Assembly (NCBI RefSeq): GCF_028288465.1
Contig: NZ_JAQBNR010000001.1
Location: 1-64,000 of the forward strand
Source of the DNA: Ferruginibacter sp.
GTDB taxonomy: Bacteria; Bacteroidota; Bacteroidia; Chitinophagales; Chitinophagaceae
DNA: 64,000 nucleotides
Direction: 5' to 3'
A program made the translations under genes and the position numbers. This document shows, in pieces, positions 26,332 to 34,735 of the stretch (the first letter of the stretch is position 1; each line of letters opens with the position of its first letter). The notes below the pieces were generated by a model that had not been told where the DNA came from, searched no databases, and was given only the letters and a program-made list of their open reading frames with translations.

Positions 26332-27210
26332 TTAATAAAGATCGTCCAGTTTCATTTTAAGGTATTTCAAAACGGCCAGGTAAGTGCTTACCAGCGTCAT
26401 GGCAATGCCGAGTACGATGATGACTAAAAATAAAATGATCAGGCTTTTGTTATCATGCAGCAATTTGAAGTTGGGTATAAAACTTTCCGTGAGCAGTATG
26501 GTGCCCCAAATGGCAGCAATGGCCAGGCCCGCGGCAATCAAACCATTGAGCACCGCTCTTGAGGTAATTGGCCTGGCAATAAAGCCCCTGGTTGCCCCTA
26601 CCATCTGCATGGTTTTTATTATAAAGCGGTTGCTGTACATCGCCAGCCGGATAGTATTGTCAATAGAAAATATTACAAGGATAGTAAGAATGCAGGCGCC
26701 GATTAGAAATACAATGGCACCGGTTTTTACATAACCGCTTATTTTACTCACCGTTTCTGTAGGAAACTGGAATTCTTTAATTACACCGGGAAAAGTGGTT
26801 TCCAAATTTTCTGACAACATGTTCAGACTATCTTTTTCCACGTGATCGGCCTTGATGTAAAAATCAATGCTTTCGGGCAGTGGGTTATAGTCCAGCAGCT
26901 TTTTCCAGGTACTGTCATTGTCTTTGTTCCATTCCATGGCTGCCATTTCTTTGGTAACATGTTTTACATCTCGTGCGTATGGAATGGCGGTGATATAGTC
27001 TTTCAGGCTGTCAATTTTCTTTTTACCTGCATCCGGATACAGAAAAGCATGCACCTGGATATTTTCTTTAAAATAGTCACCAGATTTACGCAGATTCAGA
27101 AAAAACCAGCCGACAATGCCAAATAAAAATAACACCAAGGCAACGCCGATGATGGCATACGCATACGTTGGCTGACCCCGTTTGCCGCTTGCTTTTCCGA
27201 ATTGAGACAT
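26332..27210 (-). CDS. ftsX: Cell division protein FtsX
   Basis: FtsX is the permease-like half of the FtsEX complex, which activates peptidoglycan hydrolases at the septum. It has a cytoplasmic N terminus, a first membrane segment near 18-38 (YAIIGVALVLFLFGIVGWFF), a periplasmic domain of about 130 residues and then three membrane segments with MQMVGATRGFIARP between the second and third, the usual coupling region for FtsE. The length (292) is normal. No ftsE is adjacent. Confidence 0.93.
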   Translation of the reverse strand: MSQFGKASGKRGQPTYAYAIIGVALVLFLFGIVGWFFLNLRKSGDYFKENIQVHAFLYPDAGKKKIDSLKDYITAIPYARDVKHVTKEMAAMEWNKDNDSTWKKLLDYNPLPESIDFYIKADHVEKDSLNMLSENLETTFPGVIKEFQFPTETVSKISGYVKTGAIVFLIGACILTILVIFSIDNTIRLAMYSNRFIIKTMQMVGATRGFIARPITSRAVLNGLIAAGLAIAAIWGTILLTESFIPNFKLLHDNKSLIILFLVIIVLGIAMTLVSTYLAVLKYLKMKLDDLY

Positions 27211-27415
27211 AATTTTTATGGTTTGGTAGAAAGGAGTTTTTAATTTTATCTCCCCGTTATGAACGGGAGCGCAAAAATAAAGGTTTTTAGCTGCTTTACT
27301 GTACTTTTGCCCACTGCAAAACGATTGCCTGCCAAATATATTTTTATTGTTGGATATCTTGTTGGTGAAGAACGTTTAAATAACTTTTCTTTCACAAAAC
27401 AGGAAAGCAATGGCT

Positions 27416-27446
27416 GATGTCTGATTTTTAGATGTCTGATTTTTTT
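27416..27446 (+). repeat. Tandem duplication of a 15-base unit
   Basis: GATGTCTGATTTTTA occurs twice in direct tandem, the second copy ending in T instead of A. It probably arose by replication slippage. Confidence 0.7.
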
Positions 27447-27554
27447 CGGATTGTTATTGTCTTCAGAAGGTACAGACACATCAAACCGAAAGTTTGAGAA
27501 TTAACCGATAAAAGTGTAAAGTAGCAATTTAGGAAGAGTTGCCAGACGATTTTC

Positions 27555-27582
27555 AGTATAAGTGAGTGACACAACGATGTTC
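27555..27582 (-). repeat. Degenerate intergenic element, copy D
   Basis: Read on the minus strand it contains GAACATCGTTGTGTCACTC and then ACTTATACT. Its CATCGTTG and CTTRTAC blocks match copy C at 44115-44141. It lies about 77 bases before leuS. Confidence 0.5.
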
Positions 27583-27658
27583 CACAAAGCTGTGTATTTG
27601 CTTGTACAAAAATTAATAGAATATACCCTTTTAAGCAAGGAATAATAAATAAGCAGTA

Positions 27659-30580
27659 ATGGAATACAGATTTAACGAGATTGAAAAAAAATGGCAGGAT
27701 CAGTGGAAGGCTGATAAAGTGTACCAGGTATCCAACGAATCGGCCAAGCCAAAGTATTATGTACTGGATATGTTTCCGTACCCGAGTGGTGCAGGTTTGC
27801 ATGTAGGGCATCCGCTGGGATATATTGCCAGCGATATTTACAGCCGGTATAAAAGATTGAAAGGGTTTAATGTGCTTCACCCGATGGGCTTTGACAGTTT
27901 TGGTTTGCCTGCAGAACAATATGCTTTGGAGACTGGTCAGCATCCGGCAGAGACTACAAAAAAGAATATTGCGACGTTTAAAAGTCAGTTAGATAAAATT
28001 GGTTTTTGTTACGATTGGGAAAGGGAAGTGCAAACGAGCGACCCCAATTATTATAAATGGACGCAATGGATTTTTTTACAACTCTTCAATAGTTATTTCT
28101 GTAACACGGAAAAAAAGGCCTTGCCCATTTCGCAGCTGATTAAAAAGTACGAAACAAAAGGTGCTTTGCCTAAAACTGGGGAGCCAGTACCCGGCAAACA
28201 TTTTACTGCAGAAGAATGGAAAGGATACAGCAAACAGCAGCAGGAAGAAATTTTAATGAATCGCCGGCTCGCCTTCAGCAAGTACGGCGAAGTAAACTGG
28301 TGCGAAGCTTTGGGCACTGTGCTGGCCAATGATGAAGTGGTAAATGGCGTGAGTGAACGCGGTGGCCACCCGGTAGAAAAAAAGAAAATGCGCCAGTGGT
28401 ATCTGCGCATTACTGCCTATGCAGATCGTTTGCTGGAGGGGCTGGAAACAGTAGAGTTCAGCGAAAGCATGAAAGAAATGCAGCGCAACTGGATTGGCAA
28501 ATCGCAGGGTGCTGAAATGGATTTTGTTATAAAAGACAATGATAAAAAGCTACGGGTATACACCACCCGTCCGGATACTATTTTTGGTGTGGACTTTATG
28601 GTAGTGGCGCCGGAACATGAGCTGGTAGCGGCTATTACAAGTGCGGAGCAGAAAGAGGACATCGACAAATATTTGCAGTATGTAAAGAGCCGCAGCGAAA
28701 GGGAAAGGCTTGCAGAAGCCAAAACCATTACCGGTTGTTTCACGGGAGCTTACGCCATCAATCCTTTTGATGGAAAGGAAATTCCTATCTGGATTTCGGA
28801 GTATGTGTTGGCAGGCTATGGTACGGGTGCTATTATGGCTGTGCCCTGCGGTGATCAACGCGATTTTGCTTTTGCAAAACACTTTAATATCCCCATTACC
28901 AATATTATCGGCGACTATTATACCGGTGAAGAAGCCAATGCCACCAAGGAAGCCATTTTGCAAAACAGCGGCTTTTTAAATGGCCTGCTGATGAAAGATG
29001 CGATTGGTGTTGCCGTAGATAAAATTGAAGCGCTGGGCATCGGCACACGAAAAGTCAATTACAGAATGCGGGATGCAGGTTTTAGCCGGCAAAGATACTG
29101 GGGCGAACCGTTCCCGATTATCTGGACGGATGGCATAGCCGTACCGTTGGATGCAGAAGAGCTGCCGCTGGAATTACCGCATGTAGATAAATACGGTCCT
29201 GGCCCGGAAGGCGAAGGACCGCTGGCAAATATTACAGATTGGGTAAACACACCTGCAGGCAGAAGGGAGACTTCTACTATGCCGGGTTATGCAGGATCAT
29301 CGTGGTATTTTTTGCGTTACATGGATCCGCACAATGGCACCACTTTTTGTGACCGTAAAGCTAGCGATTACTGGAACCAGGTAGACTTATATATAGGCGG
29401 AACAGAACACGCAGTAGGGCATTTATTGTACAGCCGTATGTGGACGAAAGTATTGTTTGACCTGGGTTTGATTGGTTTTGATGAGCCATTTAGGAAGTTG
29501 GTTAATCAGGGGATGATAACGGGGAATTCTTATTTTGTCATTGGGTTTTATGCTCACGATTTAGAAATTACAGTTTCTGATTTAGAAAATACCAATAAAG
29601 AGTTCTATCACTTTTTAATGTCCATAGATATATTTGAAAAAGAAGGCTCTACGATTTTTGAATTAAATGGGAAAAAATATAGGGCTGATGATATTTCAGA
29701 GTTTCAGAAAACAAGAGTGAGGTATGCCCATCTTTTTGTTGATTCAAAAAATAGATTAACTCGAAAAGGTCTTGCTAAGACATTCCAGCTAGATAATTTT
29801 TCTGTGGACGAAATAGAGAAAAGCATAAACTGCATCTTTTGGGATGGCAAAACAGAAGACGGCGAAGACTTCATTCAATGTAAGCACGAAGTCGAAAAAA
29901 TGTCCAAGTCAAAATACAACACAGTTAACCCTGATGAGTTGTGTGATAAATACGGCGCCGACACTTTCCGCATGTATGAAATGTTCCTCGGCCCGGTTGA
30001 AGCCAGCAAACCGTGGGATACCAAAGGCATTGAAGGTGTTCACCGTTTTTTAAGAAAGCTATGGCGTTTGTTTAATGATGATATTAAAGGCAAGGTTTGG
30101 ACAGACGAAAAGCCCACCGATGCTGAATTAAAAATCCTGCACCGCACCATCAAAAAAATTGAAGAAGACACCGAGAAGTTTTCTTTTAATACAGCCGTAA
30201 GTGCCTTCATGATTTGTATCAATGACCTGTTTGATGTAAAGTGTCATAAAAAAGAAGTGCTGGAAAAAATATTGATATTGATGGTGCCTTATGCGCCACA
30301 TATTGCAGAAGAATTGTGGCATCAGTTGGGTAACGAAGGCAGTATTTTAGATGCCACGTATCCAACTTTTAATCCTGCTTTGCTGGTAGAAAGCACCAAA
30401 GAATATCCTATTTCTATCAATGGAAAAGTAAGAGCCAATCTGTCCCTGGCTTTAGATCTTGATCAGAAACAGGTGGAAGAAATTGTATTGCAAAATGATG
30501 TTGTACAAAAATGGCTGGAAGGAAAAGATCCTAAGAAGATTATTTATGTGAAGAATAAGATGATTAACGTGGTGGTGTAG
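27659..30580 (+). CDS. leuS: Leucyl-tRNA synthetase with an unusual insertion
   Basis: LeuRS charges tRNA-Leu. The class I motifs are present: HVGH at 48-51 in PYPSGAGLHVGHPLGY and KMSKS at 747-751. The editing domain is in the middle (TTRPDTIFGVDFMVV, and YGTGAIMAVPCGDQRDFAFA). Between LVNQGMITGNSYFV and the KMSKS loop, about 130 residues (619-747) replace the shorter region seen in most LeuRS. Part of it reads like an added alpha/beta unit (LENTNKEFYHFLMSIDIFE). The DNA of this segment is more A/T rich and its codons differ from the flanks. Total length is 973, above the usual 860-950. The ATG at 27659 is well placed; the stop abuts a REP palindrome. Confidence 0.95.
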   Translation: MEYRFNEIEKKWQDQWKADKVYQVSNESAKPKYYVLDMFPYPSGAGLHVGHPLGYIASDIYSRYKRLKGFNVLHPMGFDSFGLPAEQYALETGQHPAETTKKNIATFKSQLDKIGFCYDWEREVQTSDPNYYKWTQWIFLQLFNSYFCNTEKKALPISQLIKKYETKGALPKTGEPVPGKHFTAEEWKGYSKQQQEEILMNRRLAFSKYGEVNWCEALGTVLANDEVVNGVSERGGHPVEKKKMRQWYLRITAYADRLLEGLETVEFSESMKEMQRNWIGKSQGAEMDFVIKDNDKKLRVYTTRPDTIFGVDFMVVAPEHELVAAITSAEQKEDIDKYLQYVKSRSERERLAEAKTITGCFTGAYAINPFDGKEIPIWISEYVLAGYGTGAIMAVPCGDQRDFAFAKHFNIPITNIIGDYYTGEEANATKEAILQNSGFLNGLLMKDAIGVAVDKIEALGIGTRKVNYRMRDAGFSRQRYWGEPFPIIWTDGIAVPLDAEELPLELPHVDKYGPGPEGEGPLANITDWVNTPAGRRETSTMPGYAGSSWYFLRYMDPHNGTTFCDRKASDYWNQVDLYIGGTEHAVGHLLYSRMWTKVLFDLGLIGFDEPFRKLVNQGMITGNSYFVIGFYAHDLEITVSDLENTNKEFYHFLMSIDIFEKEGSTIFELNGKKYRADDISEFQKTRVRYAHLFVDSKNRLTRKGLAKTFQLDNFSVDEIEKSINCIFWDGKTEDGEDFIQCKHEVEKMSKSKYNTVNPDELCDKYGADTFRMYEMFLGPVEASKPWDTKGIEGVHRFLRKLWRLFNDDIKGKVWTDEKPTDAELKILHRTIKKIEEDTEKFSFNTAVSAFMICINDLFDVKCHKKEVLEKILILMVPYAPHIAEELWHQLGNEGSILDATYPTFNPALLVESTKEYPISINGKVRANLSLALDLDQKQVEEIVLQNDVVQKWLEGKDPKKIIYVKNKMINVVV

Positions 30581-30627
30581 CAGTTACGGGTGGGTCACCC
30601 CAGTAAGGGTGGCTCACCCGTAACTGC
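30580..30627 (+). repeat. REP palindrome U1, upstream of the RAYT gene
   Basis: A 13-bp perfect outer stem (GCAGTTACGGGTG with CACCCGTAACTGC) encloses a smaller hairpin. The core is GGTGGGTCACCCC, a 4-base loop (AGTA), then AGGGTGGCTCACC. It begins on the last base of the leuS stop codon and could end that transcript. Confidence 0.85.
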
Positions 30628-30682
30628 GGGAATAAAAGACGTTGCAGAAAATTAATTGCACTAGTAAAAATTACATCAGCAG

Positions 30683-30726
30683 TCCCCAAGGTGAGCCACC
30701 CTTTTTGGGGTGACCCACCTTGGGGA
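30683..30726 (-). repeat. REP palindrome U2, upstream of the RAYT gene
   Basis: This is the same core as U1 in the opposite orientation, with loop AAAA. Its outer stem is different: TCCCCAAGGTG with CACCTTGGGGA, 11 bp and perfect. U1 and U2 form an inverted pair 55 bases apart. Confidence 0.85.
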
Positions 30727-30765
30727 TGCCGTTGCCTCTGTATAACCCACCGGAATATAGATTCC

Positions 30766-31443
30766 ATGCCGGTTTCAGAATTACTCAAATCACGATTTTT
30801 TCCTGACAATCATTACCACCTGGTATTTAAAAGTATTGATGGTATTTTACTCTTTCGCCAAAACAGTGATTACGATATTTTTTTAGAACGCTTTCAGCAG
30901 TTTACCAGTTTTGCAGTGGATACCTGGGCCTATTGTTTATTGAATAATCATGCCCATTTTATTGTCAAAATAAAACCCATCGATGCAATTGTAAACGCTA
31001 TTAACAACATCGATTTTGCAAAACAAACTGTTGCCATGAAAAAATTATTGGCAGCAACTGATAAGGTGGCGTTGGTTGATGAAATGCTGGAGCGCCAGGT
31101 AAATAGTTTTATGGTTTCATTTGCGAACTATACCAAAAATAAATACCGGCATCATGGCGGTCTTTTTCAAAAGCCATTTAAAAGATTGGAAATTGATACA
31201 GGCAACTGGTTAAAGACTGCCATCATTTATGTCCACCTGAATTCTTTGAAGCATAAAGTATTTAGCAATTATTCTGATTATTTGCATTGCTCCTATTTTT
31301 ATTTTGTGCGGTTATGCAATACTTATTGCGACGCAGAAAAGGTGTTGGAATTTTTTGGTGGATTAAGCCAATTTATATCATTGCATGAAGCGCAGGCAAG
31401 GTATTATTATGAGCATGGATTTCCTGATTCTAAACTGGAATAG
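30766..31443 (+). CDS. REP-associated tyrosine transposase (RAYT, IS200/Y1-type)
   Basis: The protein is a HUH-type Y1 endonuclease related to IS200/IS605 transposases. Visible motifs are the RFFPDNHYHLVFKS start, the HUH pair H62-x-H64 in LLNNHAHFIVKI and the catalytic tyrosine region MVSFANYTKNKYRHHGGLF, with Y122 or Y127 as the likely nucleophile, followed by QKPFKRLEID. RAYTs bind and cut REP palindromes and are thought to spread them. The start chosen is the ATG at 30766 (225 residues). A longer frame would run through palindrome U2. REP pairs lie on both sides, and no terminal repeats of a classical IS were seen. The gene is intact. Confidence 0.88.
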   Translation: MPVSELLKSRFFPDNHYHLVFKSIDGILLFRQNSDYDIFLERFQQFTSFAVDTWAYCLLNNHAHFIVKIKPIDAIVNAINNIDFAKQTVAMKKLLAATDKVALVDEMLERQVNSFMVSFANYTKNKYRHHGGLFQKPFKRLEIDTGNWLKTAIIYVHLNSLKHKVFSNYSDYLHCSYFYFVRLCNTYCDAEKVLEFFGGLSQFISLHEAQARYYYEHGFPDSKLE

Positions 31444-31453
31444 CCTTCCTCCT

Positions 31454-31490
31454 CCCAGGTGAGCCACCCTTGAGGGGTGACCCACCAGGG
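31454..31490 (-). repeat. REP palindrome D1, downstream of the RAYT gene
   Basis: The core matches U1 and U2, read on the minus strand, with loop TCA. The outer stem is CCCAGGTG with CACCAGGG, 8 bp with one A-A mismatch. It begins 11 bases after the RAYT stop codon. Confidence 0.82.
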
Positions 31491-31501
31491 TGGAGCCTGT
31501 A

Positions 31502-31536
31502 TTGGGTGGGTCACCCCTCAAGGGTGGCTCACCCAA
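31502..31536 (+). repeat. REP palindrome D2, downstream of the RAYT gene
   Basis: The core is identical to D1 including the TCA loop, in the opposite orientation, with outer stem TTGGGTG/CACCCAA. D1 and D2 form an inverted pair 11 bases apart. Confidence 0.82.
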
Positions 31537-31601
31537 AGCAAAAGCAATGAAGACGTTGAACAAAATTTCATTTGCAGTGTTTTATAGGGTAAATTTATCG
31601 C

Positions 31602-32090
31602 ATGGCAAAACCAACTATTGAACTCATCAATGCTCTCCGTTTAACCGCCACCAATTTGCGCAATGGCGCTTACCATAGCTGGGGCCACCATGGCGCCTGC
31701 AACTGTGGTAATCTGGTACAGTCGGTTACCAGTTTCAGTAAAGAAGAAGTATTACGATATGCGCACACAGGCTCCGGCGAGTGGACCGAACTGGCCATTG
31801 AATTTTGCCCGGTAACAAATGCGCCGCTGGGTTTGATATTTACCCGTTTAAATGAAATCGGTCTAACCCCAACCGACATTCATCACATAGAATATTTATC
31901 AGACAAAGCAGTTTTGCGACAATTGCCCGGCGGCTTTCGCTGGTTAAAACGTAATAAGAAAGAGGACGCCATTGTTTATTTTGAAACCTTTGCCAATTTA
32001 CTGGAAGATCAATTGCTGGAGCAAGTGGATGTAAGGTTGGAAAATATTACGATGCCCATTCAGCAACAAGATATTGTATTGGTTTATTAA
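31602..32090 (+). CDS. Conserved-looking hypothetical protein
   Basis: I do not recognise this 162-residue protein. It has no signal peptide or membrane segment. Near the start it carries a His/Cys-rich motif, YHSWGHHGACNCGNLVQ (about 24-40), which may bind metal, and a second His pair in DIHHIEYLSD. The rest is mixed alpha/beta with an acidic C-terminal helix. It lies 50 bases before the M23-type gene on the same strand and may share its transcript. The REP pair ends 65 bases before its ATG. Confidence 0.65.
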   Translation: MAKPTIELINALRLTATNLRNGAYHSWGHHGACNCGNLVQSVTSFSKEEVLRYAHTGSGEWTELAIEFCPVTNAPLGLIFTRLNEIGLTPTDIHHIEYLSDKAVLRQLPGGFRWLKRNKKEDAIVYFETFANLLEDQLLEQVDVRLENITMPIQQQDIVLVY

Positions 32091-32140
32091 CGGGCACAGG
32101 CATTTTAGCGCACCTTAAAAGATATGCTTACCTTCATTTA

Positions 32141-32842
32141 ATGAACAGCCCACTCGAAAATGTGTTGCAAAAAAACCAGCCTCACTTCTGCAACGTTGTT
32201 AATTTTAATCCAGCCAGAGATAAGTTAATAGCGCTTGATTTTACGGTAGCCAATAAGGAACTTTCGGAAGACCTTATAGCTGATACACAAAAATTCACTC
32301 AATACATCGATAACAAATTAGCTGCTGCCGGTGCAACGTATGGTATTGGCGGCTATGGCGAAGACAGGGTATTATACCAGCGCAGCAATCACTTTACAAC
32401 AGGATCTGTTGAAATCGCCACACGTTCTATTCATCTGGGTATAGATATCTGGGGACCGGCAGGTACAAAAGTTTTCGTGCCGGTTGGTGGTACGGTACAC
32501 AGCTTTGCTTACAATGACAATTTTGGAGATTACGGTGCCACCATTATTTTACAGCACCAGCTGGAAACACTTGTATTTCATACTTTATATGGACATTTAA
32601 GCCTGGCGGATCTTTCCAATATGCAGGAAGGAAAATACATCAGTCGGGGAGAATTGCTGGCGCATTTTGGAGGACCATCTGAAAATGGCGAATGGCCTCC
32701 GCACCTGCACTTTCAAATCATTCATGATATGCGGGTAAGCAAGGGTGATTATCCGGGAGTTTGCACGATCGCTGAAAAAGAAAAGTATTTACACAATTGT
32801 CCGGATGCGGATTTGATTTTGAATATGATGCGGTATGTCTAA
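32141..32842 (+). CDS. M23/LytM-type metallopeptidase without signal peptide
   Basis: The C-terminal half (about 85-200) has the full zinc site of M23 peptidases: H98 and D102 in SIHLGIDIWGPAG, H152 in LYGHLSL and H188-x-H190 in WPPHLHFQI. Catalytic members cut peptidoglycan cross-bridges. However, the protein starts MNSPLENVLQKNQPHFCNVV and shows no signal peptide, lipobox or membrane segment, which is odd for a wall hydrolase. It may act in the cytosol, be released by lysis or be exported without a classical signal. The N-terminal 85 residues are not recognised. Its last four bases overlap the convergent small membrane gene. Confidence 0.8.
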   Translation: MNSPLENVLQKNQPHFCNVVNFNPARDKLIALDFTVANKELSEDLIADTQKFTQYIDNKLAAAGATYGIGGYGEDRVLYQRSNHFTTGSVEIATRSIHLGIDIWGPAGTKVFVPVGGTVHSFAYNDNFGDYGATIILQHQLETLVFHTLYGHLSLADLSNMQEGKYISRGELLAHFGGPSENGEWPPHLHFQIIHDMRVSKGDYPGVCTIAEKEKYLHNCPDADLILNMMRYV

Positions 32843-33111
32843 TGAAAATTCATGTTACCCGGGAAGATCGAACAAACACTTACGCCGATTAAAAATACCA
32901 ATCCTGCGCTGAGCAATAGTCCTTTTCCTATATCCCTGCTGCCAGCCGGAATACACAAAATCAATCCGAAAAAAAAGAAGAGAATACCTAGTATTAATCC
33001 TGTTAAACCTATACCGGTAGCAGCATCTTTGGTGGTCAGCAAAATTAACAAGGATAACACTGCGTAGGCGGCAGAGCATCCTATCAACGTATTTTTTAAG
33101 ACAGGTTTCAT
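32839..33111 (-). CDS. Small three-segment membrane protein, last gene of the Lgt/radical SAM operon
   Basis: Starting at the ATG at 33111 the protein has 90 residues (MKPVLKNTLIGCSAAYAVLS). It has about three hydrophobic segments (12-28, 33-52, 63-82) separated by short charged turns. No family is recognised. It begins 10 bases after the 65-residue gene and is the fourth gene of a tight minus-strand series that starts at 35483. A longer frame from 33171 would overlap the preceding gene and add residues without membrane character, so I prefer 33111. Confidence 0.62.
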   Translation of the reverse strand: MKPVLKNTLIGCSAAYAVLSLLILLTTKDAATGIGLTGLILGILFFFFGLILCIPAGSRDIGKGLLLSAGLVFLIGVSVCSIFPGNMNFH

Positions 33112-33121
33112 ATCGTTTAAA

Positions 33122-33319
33122 TTAATGTATTCCTTCGCCCAAATGCAGGTTACTGCACATTGAGTAGCCAATTAATAATTCAACACCCAGTAAGCCAATG
33201 CCAGCCAGTAATAATTTTTTTCCGGCACTTTTCTTTTGGAGATCCTTTCTGATTAATTGAACAATGCCGGCAATCATTAAAATGAAAGGTAGAAAAATCA
33301 ATACAAATAATATTTCCAT
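33122..33319 (-). CDS. Small two-segment membrane protein in the Lgt/radical SAM operon
   Basis: The 65-residue protein has two hydrophobic segments (MEILFVLIFLPFILMIAGIV at the start and KLLLAGIGLLGVELLIGYSM) joined by a lysine-rich turn. No family is recognised. Its ATG is 9 bases after the radical SAM stop and 10 bases separate it from the next small gene, so co-transcription is very likely. It could be a membrane partner or a lipid-related helper, but this is inference from position only. Confidence 0.62.
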   Translation of the reverse strand: MEILFVLIFLPFILMIAGIVQLIRKDLQKKSAGKKLLLAGIGLLGVELLIGYSMCSNLHLGEGIH

Positions 33320-33328
33320 CTTGTTTTA

Positions 33329-34735
33329 TTACTGAGGTAAGGCTGTTCTTTCCTGTTGAAGTTGCTTTAAATAATTTTCCTTATCATCCCGGTAAAATAA
33401 ATTCATTGTTTCAAAAGGAATGATGCGACCATCTTTATGTACAATGTGTACGCAGCTTTTCTTGATTGCCCTTACATCAAAATCATACGCATCAATAAAC
33501 CGCATGATAATGATACGGAATAAATTATCATAACCCAAACCGGGCGCTTCAATTTGCGGCAAACAGCAGAGTAGTTGCTTCATATTTTCTTCTACCCTGT
33601 CAACAGAAATTCCGGTGCTGAAAATATCAATCATCTTTTCTTTCAATGCATCATCCTGTTCATAAATAATGGTATTGCGGCTGTTGTCCAATAGTTGCGC
33701 AGGGTCAATATATCTTGTTAACGGAAATGTTTGTCCGGCTAATTTTAACGCATAGCCCATTACCAGCGCATCGGGGTTACAAGGCACTGGTATCAGGTCG
33801 TTCGGCTTAAATACAGCCGTTTGATCCAGTATTTTCTGGCGAACATCTGTTAGCGTAATGCGGTCGGTTGCCGGGTCAAAATTTTCTGTTCGTCCTGCGA
33901 CTTGCGTAGGTTGAAACGTAACACCCCGAACACATTTTTGCTTTAATGCGAAGTCAATTATTTTTCCAATCTCATCATCATTTACGTCTTTTTGCAAGGT
34001 TACCACCAACGTGGTAGAAAGGTTCAATGCATTCAGGTGTTCCAGTGCCTTCATCCGGACTTCCGTCAAATCTTTACCGCGTAATTGTTCCAGCGCAGAT
34101 GATTTAAAAGAATCGAATTGCAAATAAATTTCAAAATCCGGCGCATAGGTGGCCAGTTGTTTTGTAAACTCGAAGTCTTTTGCAATGCGTATACCGTTCG
34201 TGTTTAGCATTAAATGTTTAATGTGCTTTTGCTTCGCAATATCCATAATGGCAAAGAAATCAGGATGTACGGTTGGCTCGCCACCACTGATTTGCACCAC
34301 ATCCGGTGTGCCTTCGTTGGCTACTATAATGTCCAGCATTTTTTCAACTTCTTCAATGGTTCTGTGCCGGCCGTAATGCGGACTGCTCATGGCATAGCAG
34401 GTGGGGCATTGCAGGTTGCAACGGTCAGTTATTTCAATAACGGTGAGGCAACTGTGCTGCTCATGATCGGTACAAAGACCGCAATCATACGGGCATCCAT
34501 AATGTGTTTTGGTATTAAAATGCAAAGGTGTTTCTGAAGGCTTATTGTAATTGCGGATGTTTTTGTAGTAAGCAATATCAGTTGCAATTAGTACCTTCTC
34601 AAAGCCATGCTCCCGGCAGTTTTTATGCATGTACACATTGTCATTTTCAAATATAATTTTGGCATCTACACGGCGTAAACAGGTGCTGCAAATGCTGAGG
34701 GTAAAATCATAGTAAGTGTAGGGGCGTACTGGCAT
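33329..34735 (-). CDS. Radical SAM protein of the Tes/MJ0619 type
   Basis: The radical SAM cluster ligands are C106, C110 and C113 in EITDRCNLQCPTCYA. Two extra cysteine groups precede it: C16/C19 with C40 (ICSTCLRRV, KNCREHG), which looks like a rubredoxin-like metal knot, and C81/C85/C88/C96 in GCPYDCGLCTDHEQHSC, a second Fe-S site. This layout matches the archaeal tetraether synthase (Tes) and MJ0619-type radical SAM family, which joins or modifies unactivated lipid carbons. ISGGEPTVHP, the GGE motif for SAM binding, follows. The gene overlaps the Lgt-like gene by 29 bases, so the two are translationally coupled. The lipid reaction is inferred from family and context. A different radical SAM alkylation is possible. 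Confidence 0.8.
   Translation of the reverse strand: MPVRPYTYYDFTLSICSTCLRRVDAKIIFENDNVYMHKNCREHGFEKVLIATDIAYYKNIRNYNKPSETPLHFNTKTHYGCPYDCGLCTDHEQHSCLTVIEITDRCNLQCPTCYAMSSPHYGRHRTIEEVEKMLDIIVANEGTPDVVQISGGEPTVHPDFFAIMDIAKQKHIKHLMLNTNGIRIAKDFEFTKQLATYAPDFEIYLQFDSFKSSALEQLRGKDLTEVRMKALEHLNALNLSTTLVVTLQKDVNDDEIGKIIDFALKQKCVRGVTFQPTQVAGRTENFDPATDRITLTDVRQKILDQTAVFKPNDLIPVPCNPDALVMGYALKLAGQTFPLTRYIDPAQLLDNSRNTIIYEQDDALKEKMIDIFSTGISVDRVEENMKQLLCCLPQIEAPGLGYDNLFRIIIMRFIDAYDFDVRAIKKSCVHIVHKDGRIIPFETMNLFYRDDKENYLKQLQQERTALPQ

Larger units (their letters stand above)
27211..27658. other. Intergenic region between ftsX and leuS (448 bases)
   Basis: This divergent region holds a small hairpin (CCCGTT-atg-AACGGG at 27253-27267) in the presumed ftsX leader, two tandem 15-base repeats (27416-27445) and copy D of the degenerate intergenic element. 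Frames within it lack coding character. No promoter box with a good -33 partner is evident. Confidence 0.6.

Noticed and set aside
30580..31536. Repeats that could be taken for a short CRISPR array.
   Set aside because: There are only four units in alternating orientation, unequal gaps and no cas genes; they are REP palindromes.
30583..31563. Frames on both strands reading Gly/Pro/His-rich peptides around the RAYT gene.
   Set aside because: They are translations of the REP palindromes, not coding sequence.
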